A stretch of 64,000 nucleotides of DNA, from positions 228,231 through 292,230 of the forward strand of contig JAHHHA010000006.1 in assembly GCA_019359615.1 (NCBI GenBank). Direction: 5' to 3'. This document shows positions 36,729-45,589 of this stretch, in pieces. The position numbers and the translations under genes are program-made. This stretch comes from Cyanosarcina radialis HA8281-LM2. Its GTDB lineage: Bacteria; Cyanobacteriota; Cyanobacteriia; Cyanobacteriales; CCAP-1448. Below the pieces are notes generated by a model. That model had not been told where the DNA came from, ran no database searches, and saw nothing but the letters and a program-made list of their open reading frames with translations. Position 1 is the stretch's first letter. Every line of letters begins with the position of its first letter.

Positions 36729-37447
36729 TCGAGTTATCAGTTTTGGAAAAGAAAGTTCGCCCAAGAAAACTCAGGTTAGTTAAAAGGGTTTGCCGATGGA
36801 CGGCGATCGCTCTTTTATCTGGGCTGCTTTTGCTCGCGATCGGTTATTTAACTCCAAGAAAATGGGTGTACGCTCCCAAAACAGGTTGTGATTTTCAAGT
36901 TTGCGTCTCTAATGTCGGCGTTCATACAAATATTATTGTTCCCATTCGCGAAGAAATTTTCGACTGGCATCAACACTTGGGCTTGCGAGAACTGACGAGC
37001 AATGGTGCTGAAGGCTACAAATATTTGAGCTTTGGTTGGGGCGATCGCTTATTCTATATGGCAACTCCTACGCCAGAAGATTTTAAGCTTTCTAATGCCT
37101 TAGATGCTCTATTTACGCCAGGGCCTTCGGTTATGTACGTAGAGAAACTTGTCGATATTCCCCAAAACTTTGAGGTGAAGTGTGTCAAAGTCGATCGAGA
37201 TGACTATTTAAACTTAATGGCATACATTAAAGGTTCCTTTCAGATTGATAAACAGCAACGAGCAATTATCGCTGGCGATGGCTACAACCTCAATGCTAAT
37301 TTCTATGAAGCGATCGGTAGTTACTCTATTTTGAAAAGTTGTAATGCTTGGACGGCAGCAGCCTTAAGAACAGCAGATCTCAATACTCCTCTTTGGGACG
37401 GACTTTCTTCTGCAATCTTGCTGCATTTAAAAGGTAGTTGCAATTGA
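36662..37447 (+). CDS. DUF2459/TIGR02117-type membrane-anchored protein
   Basis: A protein of 234-261 residues depending on the start: GTG at 36662 overlaps the methyltransferase gene, TTG at 36743 (LEKKVRPRK) is an alternative; no ATG fits. One N-terminal membrane helix (AIALLSGLLLLAIGYL) precedes a periplasmic domain with VCVSNVGVHTNIIVP, YLSFGWGDRLFYMATP and CNAWTAAALRTADL, typical of DUF2459. The His and Cys residues in these motifs suggest a papain-like or related fold, which is inference. Confidence 0.8.
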   Translation: MGESLGNNSLSDFVLSEKFVRLIELSVLEKKVRPRKLRLVKRVCRWTAIALLSGLLLLAIGYLTPRKWVYAPKTGCDFQVCVSNVGVHTNIIVPIREEIFDWHQHLGLRELTSNGAEGYKYLSFGWGDRLFYMATPTPEDFKLSNALDALFTPGPSVMYVEKLVDIPQNFEVKCVKVDRDDYLNLMAYIKGSFQIDKQQRAIIAGDGYNLNANFYEAIGSYSILKSCNAWTAAALRTADLNTPLWDGLSSAILLHLKGSCN

Positions 37448-37489
37448 GTACGAACAAAAAATCTCCTTGAAATGATGTTGTAGATGTAG

Positions 37490-37526
37490 GTTGGGTTGAC
37501 GACAGTAAACCCAACATTGCTTTTTT
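37490..37526 (+). terminator. Probable intrinsic terminator after the DUF2459 gene
   Basis: Stem GTTGGGTT/AACCCAAC (37490-37497 and 37508-37515) followed, after 5 nt, by six Ts. It uses a copy of the dispersed GTTGGGTT hairpin. Confidence 0.5.
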
Positions 37527-37573
37527 ATTTGTCAGACGATCGAAATCAAGGAAGAAATTAGAACGCGAGAAAA

Positions 37574-38650
37574 CTAAGGGCTTATCAAGCTAGAGTCAAT
37601 ATCAGCTAATTTGGCACAACCACTTAATGCCATTGCCAAATCTAACTCAGCTTTGAGAAGCTCTAAAACGTGCTGTACTCCTACTGCCCCACCCGCTGCT
37701 AACCCCCACAAAATCGGACGGCCGATCGCGACTGCTTTAGCACCCAAAGCTAAGGCTTTGAGGATATCCGTACCGCGACGGATACCCCCATCTACCAAGA
37801 CTTCGACCCTACCGCCTACGGCTGCTACTACTTCGCCTAAAGCATCAATAGTAGCGATCGCCCCATCGAGTTGTCTGCCGCCGTGATTGGAAACGATAAT
37901 GGCTTTGACCCCACGTTCTACAGCCCGGAGCGCATCATCGCCGCGCAAAATGCCTTTGACTACCAAAGGTAAAGGCGAGAGAGATTGCAACCACTCTAAA
38001 TCGTCCCAGGTAATGCTCGGATCTAGTTGTCTAGCAAAATAGGTAAACAGACTCGATTCGCCCGCTTCCTGGAGCATTTCAAACCCTTCTAACCCCACAA
38101 AATTAGCTAGTTCCAGCCCCGTTGGTAGATGGAATTGATGGCGGGTATCTCTTTCTCGCCTGCCCAACATGGGAGCGTCTACCGTCAAACACAGGGCGCT
38201 GAATCCGGCTTTATAGGCGCGATCGACTAAAGCGCGGGTGAGGGAGCGATCGCGATGCACGTACAGTTGAAACCATTGAGGAGAACCGTTATTTACCGCA
38301 GCTACTTCTTCTATGCTCTTGGTGGCCATCGTACTCAAAATCGTCACTATGCCTAGATCGGCAGCAACTCTAGCCGTGGCGAGTTCGCCTTCGGAATGAG
38401 CCAGACATTGAAAAGCCATGGGAGCGATGAGAATTGGCATTGACAGCGATCGCCCCAAAATTGTAGTTCTTAAATCCCGTTGGCTGACATCAACAAGCAT
38501 TCGCGGACGGAGTTTCAATCTTTCAAAGGCGGTTCGGTTGTCTCGCAGCGTTACTTCATCCCCCGCGCCGCTGGCAAAGTAATCCCAGGCCATCTGAGAG
38601 AGATTTTGGCTAGCCAGTGCTTCATATTCAAATAGGTTAATTGGTTTCAT
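37574..38650 (-). CDS. FMN-dependent alpha-hydroxy-acid oxidase/dehydrogenase
   Basis: Flavin enzyme oxidising 2-hydroxy acids such as L-lactate or glycolate. ATG at 38650 gives MKPINLFEYEALA, the normal N-terminus; upstream ATGs to 38707 are less likely. Motifs seen are YFASGAGDEVT, PMAFQCLAH, WFQLYVHRDR, the active-site VSNHGGRQLDGA and the FMN phosphate site LVDGGIRRGTDILKALALGA. Cyanobacterial members of this group often act on L-lactate; the sequence here does not settle the substrate. Confidence 0.9.
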   Translation of the reverse strand: MKPINLFEYEALASQNLSQMAWDYFASGAGDEVTLRDNRTAFERLKLRPRMLVDVSQRDLRTTILGRSLSMPILIAPMAFQCLAHSEGELATARVAADLGIVTILSTMATKSIEEVAAVNNGSPQWFQLYVHRDRSLTRALVDRAYKAGFSALCLTVDAPMLGRRERDTRHQFHLPTGLELANFVGLEGFEMLQEAGESSLFTYFARQLDPSITWDDLEWLQSLSPLPLVVKGILRGDDALRAVERGVKAIIVSNHGGRQLDGAIATIDALGEVVAAVGGRVEVLVDGGIRRGTDILKALALGAKAVAIGRPILWGLAAGGAVGVQHVLELLKAELDLAMALSGCAKLADIDSSLISP

Positions 38651-38727
38651 TTTCATTCGCCGCATCTTCTTGAGCTTGATGTGAAGGCGATCTGAGACAT
38701 CCTCCACCTAGATTGGATCGTCAGCGC

Positions 38728-38816
38728 GGTAAAATCTTGCCGATCGTCCGATTTTCTGATTTAAAAGTAGCTTTGGCAACTCGTTGAATATCGGCAGGAG
38801 TGACAGAGGCGATCGC
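38728..38816. repeat. Direct-repeat copy of the M16 protease 3' end
   Basis: This 89-bp segment matches 39300-39388, the 3' end of the M16 protease gene, at 83 of 89 positions in the same orientation. On the minus strand it still encodes VTPADIQRVAKATF, NRTIGKILP and then a stop (38721-38723). The DUF6888/DUF6887 pair lies between the two copies. Confidence 0.85.
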
Positions 38817-39032
38817 CCATCTGATAATATCTATGCCAGAATTGAGGAAACCACTATCAACCCAACCAACGAACAAGCCCAAGCCTGTCTCCAAGTTTGT
38901 CAGTGGTTATCTAACTGCTACAAAGATATCCATCTTTTTCGTTTCGATCTCCAAACAGGAGATGTCTATATTCTTGCTGGCGACGAGTTAGAAATTATTG
39001 TCCCCCCTAATGGACTTTGGGAGTTTATATGA
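38784..39032 (+). CDS. DUF6888-type small protein, 5' end disrupted
   Basis: The conserved part NPTNEQAQACLQVCQWLSN, IHLFRFDLQTGDVYILAG and GLWEFI matches the small cyanobacterial DUF6888 family. The gene overlaps the following DUF6887 gene by 4 nt (ATGA). No ATG is in frame: the only upstream start is TTG 38784, inside the duplicated protease fragment. The nearby ATG at 38834 is out of frame. The original N-terminus was probably replaced when the fragment joined. It may therefore be non-functional or use a rare start. Confidence 0.65.
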   Translation: MNIGRSDRGDRPSDNIYARIEETTINPTNEQAQACLQVCQWLSNCYKDIHLFRFDLQTGDVYILAGDELEIIVPPNGLWEFI

Positions 39033-39259
39033 AACCGAATTTTGAAACTATGACTAATGCCGAACTGAGAGCTTATGCCCTAGAGCATCGTAATGACGAC
39101 GATCTTGAGGCTTTGCGAGTTCTATTTAGTCGCCGCCAGCTATCTTCGCCAGCCAAAACTTTCTATTTGCCAAAAAATCAAGCTGAAGAACAGGAACAAT
39201 TTGAATTATTCAAACAGATAGTCGCAGAAAAAGAAGGCAAGAAAACTATCGATAGGTGA
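39029..39259 (+). CDS. DUF6887-type small protein
   Basis: A 76-residue protein starting MKPNFETMTNAELRAYALEHRND, the signature of DUF6887. Its ATG overlaps the stop of the DUF6888 gene (ATGA). These two families are usually adjacent in cyanobacteria and are organised like toxin-antitoxin pairs, though their biochemistry is not known to me. The C-terminus is Lys/Glu-rich and helical. It ends 33 nt before the stop of the convergent M16 protease gene. Confidence 0.75.
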   Translation: MKPNFETMTNAELRAYALEHRNDDDLEALRVLFSRRQLSSPAKTFYLPKNQAEEQEQFELFKQIVAEKEGKKTIDR

Positions 39260-39292
39260 AATCGCCAAAAGCAGAGGCGATCGCTTAAATGT

Positions 39293-40867
39293 TCACTTTG
39301 GTAAAATCTTGCCGATCGTGCGATTTTCAGGTTTAAAAGTAGCTTTGGCAACTCGTTGAATGTCCGCAGGAGTGACAGAAGCGATCGCTTCTAATTCATC
39401 GAACAAATTGCGCCAACTACCAGTTTTGACATCATAGGCGACTAAATTTTCTGCCATTCCCATATTAGAATTGAGCGTTTTTAACAAAGCCACTCGCGCT
39501 TGTTTTTTTACCCTTTCTAACTCTAAAGCTGAAACTGGTTCGGTTTGCAGGCGTTTAATTTCAGCTTGTAAAACTGCTGCGACCTCATCGATCGTCCGAC
39601 CGGGGGCTGGTTCGGCGTAGAAGATAATTAAAGTCGGATATTTATCGCCTGGAAAACCATTAAAACCTTCAGCCGTTACAGCTAACTGTTGTTTTTCTAC
39701 TAAAGATTGGTAAAGGCGAGAAGTCCGGCCGTCGCTGAGAATGCTAGTAATGATTTCGTAGATCGCATTATCGCGATGTTTGAAACCCGGACGGTGATAG
39801 CCCTCTAAATATACGGGTTGGGCTGGCAGCTTCAACTCGACTTGTCGGGGTTTAGTTTGAGGCGGTTCGGCGGGAATTTTATTTTGAGATGCCATTTTAG
39901 CTTGATAGCGACCGAAATAAACTTCTGCTAGCCGTTTCACCTCTTGAGGATTGACATCGCCCACGATCGCCATGGTTAATTTACTAGGGATATAGTAGGT
40001 GTCGAAAAATTGCTGCACGTCCTGTCTCGTCAGGTTGCGAATATCTTGGTTATAGCCAATTACCGGACGTTTGTAGGGATGCACCTGAAAAGCAGCATTT
40101 TGAAAAGCTTCAAATAACTGACCGCTGGGCGAGTTATCGGTTCGCAGCCTGCGTTCTTCTAGAATCACTTCTTTTTCTCGATAAAATTCGCGAAATACCG
40201 GATCGAGAAATCGTTCTGATTCTAAGGACATCCACAACTCTAACTTATTAGCAGGAAAGCTATAAAAATAAAAAGTAGCATCAGCAGAAGTAGCAGCATT
40301 TAATCCCGTTCCTCCAGCTTGCTCGACAATCCGACCGTATTCATTTTGAATTTGATATTTAGCGGCTTCAGCCTCAACTCGATCGAATTCTTGCTGCAAT
40401 CGCACAACCTTCGGATGGTTTTCTTTATATGTCTTTAAAGCTGTTTGCAGTTCCACAGCTAACTCATCGAGGCGATCTAACAGCGGTTTTTCTGCTTTCG
40501 AGTTTTTGGTGCCAATCCGAGTAGTACCCTTAAAAGCTAAATGTTCTAAAAAGTGAGCCACACCAGTTTTCCCGACGGGTTCGTCAACTCCACCGACATC
40601 GGCATAGGTGATAAATGACACTACTGGGGCTTCGTGTCGTTCCATGACGATAAATTTCATGCCGTTATTTAAGCGAAACTCAGTCACTTTACCGATCGCT
40701 CGTTCTAAATAAGGTGCGATCGACTCAGTTGGAGTTGGTGTCTGCGTTTGGGCGCAAGCAACAGGTGAAAAAATGACTCCCCAAGCCAAGAGGAAAACGG
40801 CGATAAATCCGATAATCGGGCGATAACAACGAGTATTAATGATGGTTTTCCAGTATTGAGACAGCAT
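39293..40867 (-). CDS. M16 family zinc protease
   Basis: A 524-residue insulinase-type (pitrilysin) metalloprotease. An N-terminal signal/anchor (PIIGFIAVFLLAWGVIFSPVACA) suggests export. The inverted zinc motif HFLEH is near residue 105, with the further glutamate ligand expected in the region around NEYGRIVEQAGG. The C-terminal M16_C domain begins near NLTRQDVQQFFDTYY. Many cyanobacteria have two adjacent M16 genes; here only one full gene plus an 89-bp 3' copy at 38728 exist. Confidence 0.92.
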   Translation of the reverse strand: MLSQYWKTIINTRCYRPIIGFIAVFLLAWGVIFSPVACAQTQTPTPTESIAPYLERAIGKVTEFRLNNGMKFIVMERHEAPVVSFITYADVGGVDEPVGKTGVAHFLEHLAFKGTTRIGTKNSKAEKPLLDRLDELAVELQTALKTYKENHPKVVRLQQEFDRVEAEAAKYQIQNEYGRIVEQAGGTGLNAATSADATFYFYSFPANKLELWMSLESERFLDPVFREFYREKEVILEERRLRTDNSPSGQLFEAFQNAAFQVHPYKRPVIGYNQDIRNLTRQDVQQFFDTYYIPSKLTMAIVGDVNPQEVKRLAEVYFGRYQAKMASQNKIPAEPPQTKPRQVELKLPAQPVYLEGYHRPGFKHRDNAIYEIITSILSDGRTSRLYQSLVEKQQLAVTAEGFNGFPGDKYPTLIIFYAEPAPGRTIDEVAAVLQAEIKRLQTEPVSALELERVKKQARVALLKTLNSNMGMAENLVAYDVKTGSWRNLFDELEAIASVTPADIQRVAKATFKPENRTIGKILPK

Positions 40868-40908
40868 AATCGAGTTAGAGCAATGCCTTCACTATTATGT
40901 AGGCAAGC

Positions 40909-40947
40909 GCCGCATAGGGACAGCCCAGAGGGCTATCCCACAAGAGA
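40909..40947. repeat. Hairpin repeat GGGACAGCCC/GGGCTATCCC
   Basis: Hairpin with CCCACAAG flank, matching the copy at about 60918-60945 and related to the CTTGTGGGGTAGGC repeat at 22228. It lies in the divergent M16/TetR spacer. Confidence 0.55.
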
Positions 40948-41061
40948 ATAGCTATTAAAGTTGTGTAACTGCTAACAAAATGTGAAGGTTTAGCGGGTAG
41001 GTAACTTTAGCAGGGAAAATAAGGCTTGATGTCGGCTCGGTTAACCATTCACTAAACTTCT

Positions 41062-41682
41062 ATGCGACTCTTTAATCGACTTCCTCAGTCAGAAGAGCAA
41101 ACCCGCACTCGGATTTTGCGATCGGCTCAACAATTGTTTGCTAAAGATGGATACGATCGCACGACCACTCGCGATTTGGCAGAAAAGGCTGGAGTCGCTG
41201 AAGGGACGCTGTTTCGACATTTTGCTAACAAAAAGTCAATCTTAATTGAAGTAGCGACGCAAGGGTGGGTAGATTTGTTGACCGATTTGCTCACCGAATT
41301 GAGCGAAATGGGCAGCTATCAAGCCGTAGCGCAAGTCATGAATCGGCGGATGTTGAACTTGCGCGAAAACGCCAACATCATGCGGGTTTGCTTCATGGAA
41401 GCCCAGTTTCACCCAGAATTGCGCGATCGCATTCAGTCAGAAGCGATCGCCAAAATGACCGATGTGGCTGAAGCTTTTTTTCAAACCGCCATGGATAAAG
41501 GCATCTATCGGCAGATGAACCCCAAAGTAGTAGCCCAGGTATTTTTGGGAATGTTTGCGATCGCCGGGTTTAGCTACAACACTATTATCGAACCAGGAGC
41601 CTCCCCCAAAGAAATGCAAGAAATGGCAGAAGGACTGGCCGATATTTTCCTCAATGGGGTTTTGGTGGGAAAAGAAGTTTAG
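41062..41682 (+). CDS. TetR/AcrR family transcriptional regulator
   Basis: A 206-residue repressor-type regulator. The N-terminal helix-turn-helix domain is typical: RILRSAQQLFAKDGYDRTTT, LAEKAGVAEGTLFRHFANK (residues ~18-57). The ligand-binding C-terminal half is helical and includes VAQVFLGMFAIAGFSY. It is divergent from the M16 protease gene by 194 bp, so it could control itself or that gene. No operator palindrome was identified with confidence. Confidence 0.92.
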   Translation: MRLFNRLPQSEEQTRTRILRSAQQLFAKDGYDRTTTRDLAEKAGVAEGTLFRHFANKKSILIEVATQGWVDLLTDLLTELSEMGSYQAVAQVMNRRMLNLRENANIMRVCFMEAQFHPELRDRIQSEAIAKMTDVAEAFFQTAMDKGIYRQMNPKVVAQVFLGMFAIAGFSYNTIIEPGASPKEMQEMAEGLADIFLNGVLVGKEV

Positions 41683-41758
41683 GAGTTTAGGAGGCAGGAT
41701 TTCAGTAGTGTAGAGCGTAAGTCAAAAATTCTCTCTTCTCTCACCTGAAATGGGGATA

Positions 41759-43669
41759 TTATTTGCTACTTTTGGTCAACTGAACTGCTAAATCAGCGAT
41801 CGCTTCTGCTTTTTTAGGGCTGCGTTCGGGCAGAGATTGCAAAATTTCCCAAGCTTGGGCAGTTTCTCCCGATTTAGCTAACTGCCGAGCGACGCTAACT
41901 CCCACCTCTTCGCTTTTGGTAGTTTTGGCAAGTTGCAGGCCTCGATCGATTTCTCCAACTTCGATGAACTTGGAGGCAATAACCGCGATCGCGTCATCTT
42001 TCAAACCACCTGCCTCTCGATCTGCTAAGATTTTTTGAGCGGTTTGTAATGCAGTTTCGACTCGATCTTTGGTAGTTAATTTAGGAGCTATAGCCTTCAA
42101 AAACTCTACTCGATCGGAATTGCTGTTAATCTTTTGAGCGACTTGAAAAGCAGTTTGTACGTCTCCCTTTTCTGCCAAAGCTAAAGCAATTTGAGTGACA
42201 ACGCTTTGCTGCCACCATTCCTCAGTTACGGTTTGAGAGATTTGTAGGGCGCGGTCTATCTGTCCGATTTTAGCTAGTTCGATCGCAATTTGCTGCCGAA
42301 TATCTCTAGACTTAGTTAGGTTGTAGTCATCATAAACTCGTTTGGAATCGGGATTAATTTGAGGTAATTGTAAGCTTTGCGATAGTAAACTGTTGGCTTG
42401 TTCCGATTTATTTTGTTGGTAGAGCTTTCCGGCTATCGAGATAGCAGTAAGCGCTCTAACTTGGCTTTTCAAAGGTTCGTCGAACTTATCAACAATTTTC
42501 TGCGATCGATCTCTATCTCCTGCTTCTGCCAGCTTGAGGGCAATCTCAATCATTTGTTCTTCTTTAGCCCCAATAAACGGGGGGTCTAAAGTATAGCCAG
42601 AAGAGGTTTGGGCAGCTATTTTTTCAGCAATATTGAATGCTAGCTCGGTTTCGCCTAGAGCAATTAATTTGAGCGCGATCGCCGACCAAATATAACCTTT
42701 TTCGCTATTACTTCTAACGGTTCTAGCACTGTTCCAAATCTGTTTTACTTGCTCTTTATTAGAGAAATGACTCAGAATACCTGTAAATGCCGCAAGTTGA
42801 TAATCGGCTGAATAATCTCCACTAGCAGAAGCGCAACCATAAATTTTACTGGCAATCTCTAAGGCTCGATCGACCTGGGCTAATAAAGTTAGATTATTTC
42901 CAATTTTTACTAACAAACCAAACTTTTCATTGCCACAACTACCATTCGACTGGTAAGTATATCTGATGTCATCATCGGCAATTTTACTAGTAATTTCTAG
43001 CGCTCGCTCTAAAGGTGCTTTTGCTGCTTCAGTCTTGCCAGCAGCAATCAGAGCAGTAGCAATGCCATTGAATGCCTCTGCCTGACTTAATGGAGAAGAG
43101 AGTTTTTGAGTTACTTGCAGCGCTCGATCGATTTCTCCGGCTTGAGCCATATTAATGATAACGTTGACCAAAGTGCTATCTCTGAAGTAAGGATCTTCAG
43201 TTGGCTCTGCCTTTTTAATAGCTATTTGATAAACTTTCACAGATCGATCGAATAGTTGCCAAGCGCGATCTTTTTTGCCCAACTTTGCTACATCGAGAGC
43301 GATCGCCGATAAAGCTAAATAATTATCTTCAGGAACGAGTTTCACGGCTCGTTCCAGAATTTCTAGGGCCCATTGCCGTTCTCCAGCGGCTGCCATCTTG
43401 GCAGCGATCGCGATTAAAGTAGTCAAGCGATCTGCTGGTTGCTCGATCGCTAAAGCTATTTGCACGGCGCGATCGAATAATTCTGATGCTGACGGCAGAT
43501 TATCGGCGGCAGCTAGTTCGACAGCAAAATCGGTGACGATCTCAGCCGGATGATGAGATGAAGAGTTTTGAGCAATGATACCCGCTGTAGCACTTTTAGC
43601 GGCGAGCAAGTTGTTAGGAAGCGTTAATATCAGCCAGAGGGCGATCGCTGCTTGAATAGATGAAGTCAC
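41759..43669 (-). CDS. Exported TPR-like helical-repeat protein
   Basis: A 636-residue protein with a signal peptide (AIALWLILTLPNNLLAAKSATA). About fifteen ~35-residue helical repeats follow, of the type AGEIDRALQVTQKLSSPLSQAEAFNGIATALIAAGKTE (shown in part), i.e. TPR/Sel1-like units with recurring DRALQ and IA.KL motifs. It probably serves as a protein-binding scaffold in the periplasm or at the membrane. No enzymatic domain is visible. It reads in the same direction as the coiled-coil gene upstream (55-nt spacer). Confidence 0.75.
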   Translation of the reverse strand: MTSSIQAAIALWLILTLPNNLLAAKSATAGIIAQNSSSHHPAEIVTDFAVELAAADNLPSASELFDRAVQIALAIEQPADRLTTLIAIAAKMAAAGERQWALEILERAVKLVPEDNYLALSAIALDVAKLGKKDRAWQLFDRSVKVYQIAIKKAEPTEDPYFRDSTLVNVIINMAQAGEIDRALQVTQKLSSPLSQAEAFNGIATALIAAGKTEAAKAPLERALEITSKIADDDIRYTYQSNGSCGNEKFGLLVKIGNNLTLLAQVDRALEIASKIYGCASASGDYSADYQLAAFTGILSHFSNKEQVKQIWNSARTVRSNSEKGYIWSAIALKLIALGETELAFNIAEKIAAQTSSGYTLDPPFIGAKEEQMIEIALKLAEAGDRDRSQKIVDKFDEPLKSQVRALTAISIAGKLYQQNKSEQANSLLSQSLQLPQINPDSKRVYDDYNLTKSRDIRQQIAIELAKIGQIDRALQISQTVTEEWWQQSVVTQIALALAEKGDVQTAFQVAQKINSNSDRVEFLKAIAPKLTTKDRVETALQTAQKILADREAGGLKDDAIAVIASKFIEVGEIDRGLQLAKTTKSEEVGVSVARQLAKSGETAQAWEILQSLPERSPKKAEAIADLAVQLTKSSK

Positions 43670-43723
43670 AAGTTTAGTAATTCGTATTAGATTGTTGGTT
43701 AATAAATAGAAGAAAATCTAAAT

Positions 43724-44170
43724 TTAAGGATTTGGAAAAAAGGCAATCTTGCCCAGAATTCTTAAAAGTCCAGTTACTAAAACAGTAAAGATGCCGATAA
43801 ACCAGTTTGTTTGGCTGGTTACTCGTCCTTGAAGTTGAACGATCTGAGAATTGGTATCATCTAATCTTTTATTTAATTGGCTATTTAGATCGTTCAGGCG
43901 TTGATTGAGTTGAACGTTCAGATCGTTTAGACGTTGATTGAGTTGAACGTTCAGATCGTTCAGACGTTGATTGAATTGAACGTTCAGATCGTCTAGACGT
44001 TGACTAATATCTACTTCTACTCGATCGAGCTTTTGGTCTAAAGAATTAACTTTTTCCTCAAATCGAGCTTGATTGATTTTTAAATCGTCAATCTTGCCGT
44101 CTAGCTGCCCAAATCGACCTACAATCAGTTCCTTGAGTTCTCTAATATCGGTATCCGCTTTAGCTGTCAT
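43724..44170 (-). CDS. Coiled-coil protein with C-terminal membrane anchor
   Basis: A 148-residue protein that is almost entirely coiled coil. It contains tandem 11-residue units LNVQLNQRLND encoded by ~33-bp DNA repeats (about 43890-43990) and a C-terminal hydrophobic segment (WFIGIFTVLVTGLLRIL). The 11-residue (hendecad) period fits a right-handed coil. It probably acts as a membrane-anchored spacer or oligomerisation factor. Lies between tsaC-like and TPR-like genes on the same strand. Confidence 0.75.
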   Translation of the reverse strand: MTAKADTDIRELKELIVGRFGQLDGKIDDLKINQARFEEKVNSLDQKLDRVEVDISQRLDDLNVQFNQRLNDLNVQLNQRLNDLNVQLNQRLNDLNSQLNKRLDDTNSQIVQLQGRVTSQTNWFIGIFTVLVTGLLRILGKIAFFPNP

Positions 44171-44195
44171 TTTTTCTAATTAAGTTTCAGGAGAC

Positions 44196-44780
44196 TTATT
44201 CTAGTTTAACTGCTCCCGATCGCAAGATCTCCCAACCATTACTATTCCACTTAGCAACAGTTGAAGGAGTGCCGCTAACTAAACTGATAGCCGATGATTC
44301 TTCATCTATTAGGGTAAGAACTTCAGGAAAAGCCCGATCGATTTCTGCCATAGTTAGTAAAGGAGGTTCGCCCGATCGATTGGCGCTAGTAGTAGCTAGA
44401 GGGCCCGTTTGGGATAGAATCGTTTGGGCGATCGCGCAGTTTGGTACTCGCAATCCGATGGTAGTTGGATCGGTAGGGTTCATAGCTACAGGAACTCGAT
44501 CGCTAGCTGGTAAAACTAAAGTCAAAGCACCAGGCCAATATTGTTCGGCTACTTGTTGCCAAATTTCTCTTTCTTCAGGGCTACCCTTGACAAAAGACCA
44601 GAGAGAAGCGGCATCAGATCCCATTAAAATTAAGGGTTTATCTTGACTTCGCTCCTTGGCAGCAAAAATCAGTGGTGAGTTCTCTGGCAAAACTGCCAAG
44701 GCTGGTACAGTATCAGTAGGAAAACTCCCGATCTGACCCTGACGAATACCGATAATGAGTTCGGGTAGCGAGCTAAGCAT
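44196..44780 (-). CDS. L-threonylcarbamoyladenylate synthase (TsaC/Sua5/YrdC family)
   Basis: Makes threonylcarbamoyl-AMP for the t6A37 modification of ANN-decoding tRNAs. The 194-residue protein is of the short TsaC type, without the Sua5 C-terminal domain. Motifs include GSFPTDTVPALAV near residue 20, the KERSQDKPL segment, PGALTLVLPAS and LATTSANRSGEPPL. These line the ATP and threonine site in the family. First gene of a minus-strand series. Confidence 0.9.
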   Translation of the reverse strand: MLSSLPELIIGIRQGQIGSFPTDTVPALAVLPENSPLIFAAKERSQDKPLILMGSDAASLWSFVKGSPEEREIWQQVAEQYWPGALTLVLPASDRVPVAMNPTDPTTIGLRVPNCAIAQTILSQTGPLATTSANRSGEPPLLTMAEIDRAFPEVLTLIDEESSAISLVSGTPSTVAKWNSNGWEILRSGAVKLE

Positions 44781-44819
44781 AATATAGGAGAGGGCGAGAT
44801 GTGAAAATTAACTACTGAC

Positions 44820-44904
44820 CACTAACTACTAAACTTCTGAACTTCTGTAAAGACGCGAGATCTCACGTCTCTACATTCTGAACTTCTGAACTCCTGAACT
44901 TCTG
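44820..44904. repeat. CTGAACTT repeats and GAGACGCGAGATCTC hairpin
   Basis: Octamer repeats AACTTCTGAACTTCTG flank the hairpin AGACGCGAGATCTCACGTCT (44851-44870), filling the divergent spacer right up to the GST start codon. Confidence 0.65.
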
Positions 44905-45534
44905 ATGTCTGACTTACTTACGATCGATCTTTACACTTTTACCACCCCTAATGGACGCAAAGTTTCCATCATGCTAGAGGAAGTCGAGCTTCCTTATGAG
45001 GTTCATGTCATCGATATCACTAAAGGAGATCAATTTACCCCAGAATATGTGGTAATCAATCCTAATAGCAAGATCCCAGCGATCGTCGATCGAGAGTCAG
45101 GGATGATAGTGTTTGAATCTGGAGCAATTTTGATTTATCTAGCTGAAAAAGCTGGAAAATTGCTGCCCGCAGAGCAAAAAAGTAGATTTCAAGTTTTAGA
45201 GTGGTTGATGTTTCAAATGGCAAGTGTCGGCCCGATGTTCGGTCAATTGAACCACTTTAAAAGGTTTGCTCCCGAACAAATTCCCTATGCGATCGATCGC
45301 TATGAAAAAGAAACCCTGCGACTTTACGGCGTTTTAGATCGGCAATTAGCAGATAAAGAATTTATTTGTAGCGATTACTCAATTGCCGATATTGCTACTT
45401 TTCCGTGGGTAGCAAGCTATGAATTTCAAGGATTAACCTTAGACGAACATCCGCATCTCAAACGTTGGTTTGAAACGATCGGCGAGCGTCCAGCGGTGCA
45501 ACGAGGAATGGCAGTTCCACCGAGAAAAGGGTGA
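44905..45534 (+). CDS. Glutathione S-transferase family protein
   Basis: A 209-residue GST of the YfcG/Ure2-like group. The N-terminal thioredoxin-like domain has YTFTTPNGRKVSIMLEEV and the glutathione-binding NPNSKIPAIVD, with cis-Pro, then FESGAILIYLAEKAG. The helical C-terminal domain includes YSIADIATFPWVASYEF. It probably uses glutathione as thiol cofactor in a reductase or conjugation reaction; the substrate is unknown. ATG 44905 directly follows the octamer repeats. Confidence 0.92.
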   Translation: MSDLLTIDLYTFTTPNGRKVSIMLEEVELPYEVHVIDITKGDQFTPEYVVINPNSKIPAIVDRESGMIVFESGAILIYLAEKAGKLLPAEQKSRFQVLEWLMFQMASVGPMFGQLNHFKRFAPEQIPYAIDRYEKETLRLYGVLDRQLADKEFICSDYSIADIATFPWVASYEFQGLTLDEHPHLKRWFETIGERPAVQRGMAVPPRKG

Positions 45535-45589
45535 GGGAGAGAGGGGGGAATTTTTAACTCCGAATTCCGAACTCCGAATTCCGAACTCC

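Noticed and set aside
43880..43995. Possible CRISPR-like regular repeats
   Set aside because: 33-bp units are contiguous and in frame in a coding gene, without spacers.
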